A stretch of DNA of 11,169 nucleotides from positions 1-11,169 of the forward strand of contig JASFUE010000086.1 of NCBI GenBank assembly GCA_050050435.1. Reading direction: 5' to 3'. This document shows, piece by piece, positions 1 to 6,320 of the stretch; the stretch's first letter is position 1; each line of letters starts with the position of its first letter. The notes under the pieces were generated by a model that worked only from the letters and a program-made list of their open reading frames with translations, made no database searches and was not told where the DNA came from. This DNA is from SG8-40 sp050050435. Its GTDB lineage: Bacteria; Pseudomonadota; Gammaproteobacteria; Burkholderiales; Eutrophovitaceae. The translations under genes were made by a program, and so were the position numbers.

Positions 1-876
1 GCGCGCGGTCGCCGCACCGTCCGACCAGGCGCCACCGCGCACCACCCGCTTTTCGCACGTGCCGTCGGCGGCGTCCGGGTTCTCGTACTGGTCCATGCAA
101 ATGCCCTCGAATTTCTTTTCGCAAGGTCGTGGCGCAGGCGCTCGCACCGAACCATCGGTGGGCGCGCCTTTGTAGCCATTCTGATAACAATCTTCGACCC
201 ACTCGCGCACATTGCCGATGGTGTCCTGGAGGCCAAACGGATTCGGCTGGAATTGCGCGACCGGCGCGCTCTGGGCGTAGCCGTCATTGCAGTCGAGCGC
301 AGGCCATGAAAAATCGGGGTGCGCCTGCTTGCCCGCCTCGTCGTACAGATTGGCGAATTTGCAGGCCTTGCCCGAAGCCCCGGCGTCGCCCCAGAACCAG
401 GGCGTCGTGCTGCCGGCACGCGTGGCGTATTCAAATTCGGCTTCACTAAGCAATCGATAATGCTCGCCGGTAATTTCACGCAACCAGGCTACGTACACCT
501 GCGCATCATTCCATGAGACGTTGATGACCGGGTAGTTATCCTGGCCACGACCGTCCTCCCCGGCTTGCAGGCATTGCCCGGCGGCGCTGCAGGCGTTCCA
601 CTGTTCGAACGTGATTTCAGTCCTGCTCACAGCGAATGCGTTCGCAATGCTGACTTCGTGTTGCGGCTGCTCGTCGGCATGCGCATCGTCCGCGAGCGGC
701 GATCCCATCATGAAAGTGCCCGCAGGAATGACCGTCATTTCCGGGCACTGTTCGCAGTCGCGAAACTTGCTGCCTCCCGGCAGCTCCTGGCCTTGCGCAA
801 CGGCGCACGACAACAGCGCAAGCACAACGAGCACGGGCAAAATGAGACTGAACAAAGCGCAGTTTTGTGTTTTCAT
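1..876 (-). CDS. Exported SUMF1/FGE-fold protein, C-terminus cut by window edge
   Basis: Translating the minus strand from ATG at 876 gives 292 residues that stay open to base 1, so the end of the gene is missing. Residues 1-27 are a signal peptide: a short polar start, a hydrophobic core at 8-22, then LLSC (a possible lipobox at Cys24) and AVA at 25-27 (a possible signal peptidase I site). The FGE-sulfatase domain follows: MTVIPAGTFMMGS (47-59), TRAGSTTPWFWGD (152-164), GLQDTIGNVREWVED (215-229) and RVVRGGAW (277-284). Many family members are periplasmic or surface proteins with no oxidase activity. Where true FGE has its first catalytic cysteine, just after the GGSx motif, this protein has Ser285-Asp286, so formylglycine formation is unlikely. 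It carries several extra cysteines (41, 44, 96, 102, 172, 196, 230, 252, 260, 274) that could form periplasmic disulfides. A Shine-Dalgarno-like AGGAAG precedes the ATG by about six bases. Confidence 0.9.
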   Translation of the reverse strand, partial: MKTQNCALFSLILPVLVVLALLSCAVAQGQELPGGSKFRDCEQCPEMTVIPAGTFMMGSPLADDAHADEQPQHEVSIANAFAVSRTEITFEQWNACSAAGQCLQAGEDGRGQDNYPVINVSWNDAQVYVAWLREITGEHYRLLSEAEFEYATRAGSTTPWFWGDAGASGKACKFANLYDEAGKQAHPDFSWPALDCNDGYAQSAPVAQFQPNPFGLQDTIGNVREWVEDCYQNGYKGAPTDGSVRAPAPRPCEKKFEGICMDQYENPDAADGTCEKRVVRGGAWSDGAATAR

Positions 877-978
877 GACTCTTCCTGACTGAATCGACGT
901 CCGGGCACTGGCCACCGGCTCAAGCGGCGAATTTGATCCGAGTCAACGTGCAAGCGCAAGCCCCGGTTTCATATTAAT

Positions 979-1006
979 TTGACAGTACGTAGCGAGCGGA
1001 TATTGA
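979..1006 (+). promoter_or_regulatory. Possible sigma70-type promoter for yffB-like gene
   Basis: A perfect -35 hexamer TTGACA lies at 979-984. A poor -10 candidate, TATTGA, lies at 1001-1006 after a 16-base spacer. It sits in the divergent gap about 80 bases before the ATG at 1085. The -10 matches consensus at only three of six positions, so this is tentative. Confidence 0.25.
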
Positions 1007-1084
1007 AGGCTGGCAGCGAACGGGCGCAGATAAGGTTCACAACGACACAAAGAGTAATTCAAAGCGAGGAGAGATGTTGGCGAC

Positions 1085-1432
1085 ATGACCACGATCTACG
1101 GGATCCGCAACTGCGACACCATGAAACGCGCCATTGCATGGCTCAGGGATCATGATGTCGAGTACAGCTTTCACGACTACAAGAACAGCGGTGTCGGAGC
1201 CGAATTACTCGAGCACTGGACCGCGCAGACAGATTGGGAGAAATTGCTCAATACTCGCGGCACGACCTGGCGCAAGCTGTCCGCCGAACAACAGGCCGAC
1301 ATGAATGAGAAAAAAGCGTTGGAACTGATGCAACAGCAGCCCAGCCTCATCAAGCGCCCTGTGCTGGATCATGATGGCCAGATACTGGTGGGCTTCGACG
1401 AACAGGCATACAGCGTCCTGTTCGGCAAGTAG
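1085..1432 (+). CDS. yffB: YffB/Spx-like ArsC-family protein
   Basis: This 115-residue protein has the thioredoxin-like fold of the ArsC/Spx/YffB family. The N-terminus TIYGIRNCDTMKRA puts a single cysteine (Cys10) at the arsenate-reductase nucleophile position, and the SLIKRPVLD block at 87-95 carries the conserved Arg91. The full length matches the family. The spacing and the GIRNCDTM wording resemble E. coli YffB, a small thiol protein of uncertain role that interacts with glutathione, more than plasmid ArsC. The family does not guarantee arsenate reductase activity, and no other ars gene is nearby. AGGAGAG at 1067-1073 is a good ribosome-binding site about 11 bases before the ATG. A five-codon frame starting at ATG 1074 ends in the TGA at 1086-1088, overlapping the true start as ATGA. 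The gene diverges from the SUMF1-fold gene. Confidence 0.88.
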   Translation: MTTIYGIRNCDTMKRAIAWLRDHDVEYSFHDYKNSGVGAELLEHWTAQTDWEKLLNTRGTTWRKLSAEQQADMNEKKALELMQQQPSLIKRPVLDHDGQILVGFDEQAYSVLFGK

Positions 1433-1589
1433 GCATCGCCGGGTTCCCCGTTGGACCCACCTGTGACCGGCGCATTCGGATAAAATTGATAGTTTGTTTC
1501 TGCCGGGCCGGTATCAGGCAGTCCGGAGATGATCGAACAACACCGGTTTCTTGCGAGCATGCTCACCGGTCACAATGGAGACTGAAGCG

Positions 1590-2975
1590 ATGACTGTTGC
1601 GGCTGAAAAGACACAATCGGCGACCGAAGAGCTCAAGGCCTTGCTCGGTGAGCGGGTATCGACCAATCCCACGGTCCGCGACACGCATGGCAAAGATGAG
1701 TCGTGGCACCATCCGCACCGCCCGGATGCTGTTGTATTCCCCAACAGCACCGAGGAAGTCTCGGAGGTCGTCAAGATCTGCGCGCGCTACAAGCTGCCGG
1801 TGGTCGCCTACGGAACCGGCACCTGCCTGGAAGGCAACGTCATCCCGCACCTTGGCGGCGTCGTCGTCGATCTCATGCACATGGATCAGGTTCTTCGTGT
1901 CAGTGCGGAGGATCTGGACTGCACCGTACAGGCACGGGTCACGCGCAAGCAGCTCAATGAATACATTCGCGATCAGGGGCTATTCTTTCCCATCGACCCG
2001 GGTGCTGATGCATCACTGGGCGGCATGGCGGCAACCCGCGCCTCCGGAACCAATGCCGTACGCTATGGAACGATGCGCGAGAATGTGCTCGCGCTCACGG
2101 TAGTGCTCGCTGACGGACGCATCATCCGGACCTCGCGGCGCGCGCGCAAGTCATCGGCCGGATACGACCTCACCCGAATTTTTGTCGGCTCGGAAGGCAC
2201 GCTTGGCATCATTACCGAAGTCACGCTGCGCCTTTATGGCATTCCGGAAGCCATGGCCGCAGCGGTTTGCTCCTTCGATTCGCTCGAGGGCGCCGTGAAC
2301 ACCGTGATCCAGACCATCCAGCTTGGCATACCGGTGGCACGCATCGAGTTACTCGACGACGTCGAAATGGACGCAGTCAACAAGTATTCCAAGCTCGACT
2401 ATCCGGTCAAGGACACCCTGTTTCTGGAATTTCATGGCACCGAGGCCGGAGTCAAGGAACAGGCGGAAATGGTGCAGGAAATTGCCGCCGAGAATACCGG
2501 TGGCGACTTCAAATGGGCAACCCGCCCCGAAGACCGCAACAAGCTGTGGGCGGCACGCCACGATGTGACGTATGCATCCAAGGCGTTGCGCCCGGGGGCG
2601 GAAATCTGGGCAACGGATGTGTGCGTGCCGATTTCGCGATTGGCCGAATGCATCCTCGAAACCAAGAAGGATTTGAAGGAGAGCTTTCTAATCGCGCCAC
2701 TTGTCGGCCATGTTGGTGACGGCAATTTCCACCTCGGCTTTCTGATCGACCGCGACGATCCGAAAGAGCTTGCCGAAGCCGAGCGCCTGAACGAACGCCT
2801 GGTGATGCGTGCGCTCGCCATGGACGGTACTTGCACGGGCGAGCACGGCATCGGGCTAGGCAAGATGAAGTTTCTCACCGCAGAACATGGCGAAGGCGTT
2901 GCCGTCATGCGCCAGATCAAGAAAGCACTGGACCCGGACAACATCATGAACCCGGGAAAGATCTTCACCTTGTAG
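1590..2975 (+). CDS. FAD-linked D-lactate / D-2-hydroxyacid dehydrogenase (cytochrome type)
   Basis: This 461-residue protein has an FAD_binding_4 domain at about 45-220 and an FAD-oxidase C domain at about 225-460. It probably oxidises D-lactate or related D-2-hydroxyacids and passes electrons to the respiratory chain. Seen in the sequence: HGKDESWH (33-40), the FAD loop YGTGTCLEGN (74-83), DPGADASLGGMAATRASGTNAVRYG spread over 136-160, GSEGTLGIITE (200-210), GHVGDGNFH (373-381) and GTCTGEHGIG (413-422). The histidines of the 373-381 block and Glu418 match the metal/substrate site of this family. The wording throughout is close to animal mitochondrial LDHD and yeast DLD, so specificity for D-lactate is likely but glycolate (GlcD-like) is not excluded. 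No GlcE/GlcF partners lie beside it. I chose ATG 1590 because GGAG at 1577-1580 sits nine bases upstream; TTG 1551 and ATG 1575 lack a ribosome-binding site. Cys79 stands where Ser or Gly is usual. Confidence 0.9.
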   Translation: MTVAAEKTQSATEELKALLGERVSTNPTVRDTHGKDESWHHPHRPDAVVFPNSTEEVSEVVKICARYKLPVVAYGTGTCLEGNVIPHLGGVVVDLMHMDQVLRVSAEDLDCTVQARVTRKQLNEYIRDQGLFFPIDPGADASLGGMAATRASGTNAVRYGTMRENVLALTVVLADGRIIRTSRRARKSSAGYDLTRIFVGSEGTLGIITEVTLRLYGIPEAMAAAVCSFDSLEGAVNTVIQTIQLGIPVARIELLDDVEMDAVNKYSKLDYPVKDTLFLEFHGTEAGVKEQAEMVQEIAAENTGGDFKWATRPEDRNKLWAARHDVTYASKALRPGAEIWATDVCVPISRLAECILETKKDLKESFLIAPLVGHVGDGNFHLGFLIDRDDPKELAEAERLNERLVMRALAMDGTCTGEHGIGLGKMKFLTAEHGEGVAVMRQIKKALDPDNIMNPGKIFTL

Positions 2976-3168
2976 CGGACTTTCTCTCGCACCGTGCCGG
3001 TTGTCAGCGCGCCGAGGACAATGATGCTCGCTCCGGCTGATCGACCCGGCAGACGGCAATCATGACTTCGATGTGCACGAGTGCTTATATCCACCTCCAT
3101 TGCGAACGCCGGCCCGGCAGGACCGGTTGCGCAGCACCCGGGCTTTACTTGACAACATGGAAACGTGC

Positions 3169-3873
3169 ATGAGCACGAGGCAAATCATCGCGAACTCAAT
3201 CAGCGGCAAGCGTGCAGAACGCGGCCTTGCGACACTGTTTTTTGCACTGTTGTTTTTTCTCGTTTCATACCCCTTGTTCGAAGCCCGAAGCATGGCCTCG
3301 ATAGGACTGGATGTCCTGTTTTCTATTATTCTGATATCCAGCACATACGCCCTGAGCCATCAGCGTAAGGTTCTCGTCGCCGCGCTGGTACTGGGCGTGC
3401 CGACGTTTGCCTCGTGGTGGCTGGTACGCTTTTTCGATACATCAGCTTTGAATCTTTTTGGTCTCGCGGTTTCCATAGCCTTCTTCGTCTTTGTCATCGG
3501 CGTCATCATGACAACTCTCATTTCGAGGGACGAAGTCACCGCAGACCTCATTTTCGGCGCAATGAGCGTCTACCTTCTGATCGGCGTCGCCTGGGCATTT
3601 CTGTACGCATTCGTCGAATTGCTCAGCCCGGGCCAATTCAACTTTGGCTCGCTCATCTCGGAGGCCGCGATACGCGAATCGCACGGCGAGCTCCGACTGT
3701 TTACCTACTTCAGCCTCGTTACGCTTTCCACTCTCGGCTACGGTGATATCACCCCGCTTACACCGCTTGCACGATCTCTTGCCTCGCTCGAAGCGGTCGC
3801 AGGACAACTCTTTATCGCAGTATTGATTGGCCGCCTCGTCGGAATGCATATTTCCCAGAGAAGGAAAACCTGA
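3169..3873 (+). CDS. Potassium-channel-like membrane protein (Ion_trans_2 pore)
   Basis: This 234-residue inner-membrane protein has six predicted helices, at about 20-36, 42-61, 67-87, 94-118, 126-150 and 203-226. A re-entrant pore lies between the last two. The pore carries TLSTLGYGDITP at 185-196, and its TLGYGD is the classic K+ selectivity filter. The last helix (SLEAVAGQLFIAVLIGRLVGMHI) fits the inner pore helix. The four N-terminal helices have almost no regularly spaced arginines or lysines, so voltage sensing is not evident. There is no RCK/TrkA_N ligand domain: the protein ends ten residues after the pore helix. The start is uncertain. ATG 3169 has GGAAA five bases upstream; ATG 3157 and GTG 3073 are in frame but have no ribosome-binding site, and residues encoded before 3157 look non-native. 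It probably stands alone in transcription. Confidence 0.82.
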   Translation: MSTRQIIANSISGKRAERGLATLFFALLFFLVSYPLFEARSMASIGLDVLFSIILISSTYALSHQRKVLVAALVLGVPTFASWWLVRFFDTSALNLFGLAVSIAFFVFVIGVIMTTLISRDEVTADLIFGAMSVYLLIGVAWAFLYAFVELLSPGQFNFGSLISEAAIRESHGELRLFTYFSLVTLSTLGYGDITPLTPLARSLASLEAVAGQLFIAVLIGRLVGMHISQRRKT

Positions 3874-3960
3874 TTCGCGAGCCAGGCAAAGACTGCTGCA
3901 AATTCAACTGCACACCTGTGCCTGCCTGTTTATTGAACCGAATTATTTCAAGATAACGTT

Positions 3961-4956
3961 TTGGACTCAGTTACCCAGGCTGTTCTCGGTGCCGGCGTCG
4001 CCGGCATCTGCGCGCCGCCACGCCAGCGGCGCAAGGCACTATTGATCGGCGCCGCTCTTGGAACGCTACCCGATCTCGACGTGCTGATCGACTATGGCGA
4101 TCCGGTTTCCAACTTCACCTATCACCGCGGCTTCAGCCATTCGCTGCTGGTGCTGTTTCCGTTTTCAGTCATTTTGTGGCTGCTGTTACGACGATCGTGG
4201 AGCCCCGTTCGCGATGCGCCAATGCGATGGTTAGCAGCTATCATGCTTACTCTGGTGACGCATCCGTTACTGGACGCACATACCGTGTACGGAACACAGT
4301 TATTTTGGCCAGTTCCAACGCCACCGGTGATGTGGTCAACGCTGTTCATCATCGACCCCGCCTACACACTGCCACTTCTCATTGGCGTTCTGGTGGCAGC
4401 AATCTTCCCGCGCCGCAAGGCGGCTCCAATCGCATTGGCCGCCGGCATCATGATCAGCACCTCTTACATCGGCTGGTCGTGGATCGCAAAATCGATAATC
4501 GAGCACCATGCCATCGCCGCTCTCAAGACAATGGGCTTACAGGGGGCGCCGCGCTTTTCCATTCCGACGCCGTTCAATACGCTGTTGTGGCGTGTCGTGG
4601 TGATGACCGATAGCGGCTATATGGAAGGCTACCGATCGCTGGTTGCGGACGGCGGTCCCATGACGTTTACCGCTTACGGTTCTGACAAAGCGTCGCTGGA
4701 ATCAGCCAGCGACCTGCCGGCGGTGGCGCGCTTGCGCTGGTTCACCCACGACTTCATGAGGACGCAGGTCAGGCAAGACAAGCTGATCCTTTCCGATCTA
4801 CGTATGGGCGTCGAGCCAACGTATATTTTCAGTTTCGCCGTGGCAACACGCGGCAATCCACACTGGCATGCGATCAAACCGGAACGCTACCGGATATCCA
4901 TCCAATCCAGAAATCTGATGCAATTCTGGGATCGCATATGGCATCAACCCCGGTGA
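3961..4956 (+). CDS. YdjM-type membrane-bound metal-dependent hydrolase (DUF457 family)
   Basis: This 331-residue protein belongs to the YdjM/YfhO-like membrane hydrolase family (pfam04307). The conserved N-terminus MDSVTQAVLGAGVAG shows that translation starts at TTG 3961, since no in-frame ATG precedes it. Likely metal ligands sit in the family's positions: LPDLDVL (36-42, Asp38 and Asp40), HRGFSHS (55-61) and THPLLDAH (100-107). Hydrophobic helices alternate with these motifs up to about residue 180. Residues from about 190 to 331 form a mostly soluble C-terminal domain that I cannot assign. The substrate is unknown; some homologues are LexA-regulated, but I see no LexA box in the 87-base gap upstream. 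The ribosome-binding site is weak (only AAGATAA before the TTG), so expression may be low. Confidence 0.8.
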   Translation: MDSVTQAVLGAGVAGICAPPRQRRKALLIGAALGTLPDLDVLIDYGDPVSNFTYHRGFSHSLLVLFPFSVILWLLLRRSWSPVRDAPMRWLAAIMLTLVTHPLLDAHTVYGTQLFWPVPTPPVMWSTLFIIDPAYTLPLLIGVLVAAIFPRRKAAPIALAAGIMISTSYIGWSWIAKSIIEHHAIAALKTMGLQGAPRFSIPTPFNTLLWRVVVMTDSGYMEGYRSLVADGGPMTFTAYGSDKASLESASDLPAVARLRWFTHDFMRTQVRQDKLILSDLRMGVEPTYIFSFAVATRGNPHWHAIKPERYRISIQSRNLMQFWDRIWHQPR

Positions 4957-5044
4957 TTCGGCACGGGTACGGCAGGATCACGCACGCCGGAACCAGCAAC
5001 GGAATCTGAACGGCGACGACCGGCATTGCTTTACAACAACGATC

Positions 5045-5062
5045 GGGAACGGGAACGGGAGC
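5045..5062 (+). repeat. Tandem hexamer forming the ribosome-binding region
   Basis: Two exact GGGAAC units (5045-5050 and 5051-5056) are followed by GGGAGC (5057-5062) and then GGAAC up to the ATG at 5068. The GGGAG at 5057-5061, six bases before the start codon, is the best Shine-Dalgarno sequence. The repeat therefore supplies it and places similar weaker copies upstream. Confidence 0.7.
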
Positions 5063-5067
5063 GGAAC

Positions 5068-6273
5068 ATGAAAGTAAAAAGCATCGAATTACTGGCCTGC
5101 GATGCGGGTTGGCGTAATTATCACTTCGTCAAGCTTGTCACCGACAGCGGCATAGTCGGCTGGAGTGAGTTTGATGAAGGATTCGGCGCCCCCGGGGTCG
5201 GCGCGGTCATCGAGCGCCTTGCGCCCCGCGTGATCGGGCAACCGCTCGGCGAGCACGAACGCATTTATGCCGACCTGTATTGCGCCATTCGTCCGGGCTC
5301 GGGCGGTGTGGTCGCAATCGCCATGGCCGCGATCGAGAATGCCTTGCTCGATGCCAAGGCAAAGGCGCTCGGGGTACCGGTCTACGAACTGCTCGGCGGC
5401 AAGATTCGTGATCGCATCCGGGTGTACTGGTCGCATTGCGCGACCTGGCGTATCAATCATCCGTCGCACTATCAACCGGCGATCAAGGATATGGGCGGCG
5501 TCAAGGCACTCGGCGCTGAAGTGCGAGAAAAGGGTTTCACCGCACTGAAGACGAATATCTTCACCTACAACGATGATCATACCGGTCCGCGCGGCTGGCG
5601 CCCCGGCTTCGGCGCGCCGTTTTCACCGGAGCTCAACGTGGAACGAAAGGTTCTTCGCGATCTTGTCATGCATCTGGAAGCGCTGCGCGAAGGTGCCGGG
5701 CCGGATATCGACATCCTGCTCGACCTGAATTTCAATGCAAAGACCGAGGGCTACCTCAAGATTCTGCGTGCCACCGCACATCTTGACCTGTTCTGGATCG
5801 AGATCGACAGCTTCAACCCGGAAGCGCTGGGGCTGATCCGCCGCCACAGTCCGCACCCGGTCAGTTCCTGTGAAACCCTTCTCGGTTTGCGCGAATTTCT
5901 TCCCTACTTCCGCGAGCAGGCCATGGATGTGGCTATTGTCGATACGCCGTGGAATGGCGTCTGGCAATCGATGAAAATCGCCAATGCGGCCGATGCGTTC
6001 GAAGTCAACGTGGCGCCCCACAACTTTTACGGCCACCTGTGCACCATGATGAACGCACATTTCTCGGCGGCGGTGCCGAACCTGCGCATCATGGAAACCG
6101 ACATCGACCGCATCGCCTGGGACGAAGAATTGTTCACCCACGTTCCCGAATTCGTTGACGGGCATCTGGTGATGCCGGAGCGCCCCGGCTGGGGCACGGA
6201 ACCGGTTGAAGAAGCATTACGGGCGCATCCGCCCAAAGGTGCGACCGGTCTGCTTAGTTACGGGCGAAAGTAA
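5068..6273 (+). CDS. Enolase-superfamily dehydratase, mandelate racemase / galactonate dehydratase type
   Basis: This 401-residue protein has the superfamily's capping domain (about 1-115) and barrel domain (about 120-390). The likely Mg2+ ligands are Asp219 (LLDLNFN), Glu245 (WIEID) and Glu269 (SCET). A probable His-Asp dyad is formed by Asp292 (VDTPW) and His318 (VAPHNFYGHL), and Glu343 (IMETD) follows. These spacings match mandelate racemase well. On the second barrel strand, LKTN (160-163) has Lys161 but Asn163 where a second lysine is common, so the K-x-K base is replaced by K-x-N. Such enzymes usually dehydrate sugar acids to 2-keto-3-deoxy acids; the exact acid cannot be read from sequence. 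Start ATG 5068 is chosen over TTG 5026 because of GGGAG at 5057-5061 and because residues encoded upstream are repeat-derived (RERERER). It converges with the symporter gene, 47 bases apart. Confidence 0.86.
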   Translation: MKVKSIELLACDAGWRNYHFVKLVTDSGIVGWSEFDEGFGAPGVGAVIERLAPRVIGQPLGEHERIYADLYCAIRPGSGGVVAIAMAAIENALLDAKAKALGVPVYELLGGKIRDRIRVYWSHCATWRINHPSHYQPAIKDMGGVKALGAEVREKGFTALKTNIFTYNDDHTGPRGWRPGFGAPFSPELNVERKVLRDLVMHLEALREGAGPDIDILLDLNFNAKTEGYLKILRATAHLDLFWIEIDSFNPEALGLIRRHSPHPVSSCETLLGLREFLPYFREQAMDVAIVDTPWNGVWQSMKIANAADAFEVNVAPHNFYGHLCTMMNAHFSAAVPNLRIMETDIDRIAWDEELFTHVPEFVDGHLVMPERPGWGTEPVEEALRAHPPKGATGLLSYGRK

Positions 6274-6320
6274 ATGCAATACCAAGACGCCGGACCGCAG
6301 TCATTCCCGAGAGGCCAGGT

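Noticed and set aside
740..910. TCCGGGCACTG occurring at 740-750 and 900-910
   Set aside because: This is an isolated 11-base direct match, one copy inside a coding region and one in the gap, with no similarity beyond it. Chance is sufficient.
1074..1088. Five-codon leader frame overlapping the yffB-like start as ATGA
   Set aside because: The Shine-Dalgarno abuts its ATG directly, which is too close for efficient initiation, so it is probably incidental.
1441..1458. Imperfect hairpin after the yffB-like gene
   Set aside because: GGGTTCC can pair with GGACCC only with a bulge, and no T-run follows.
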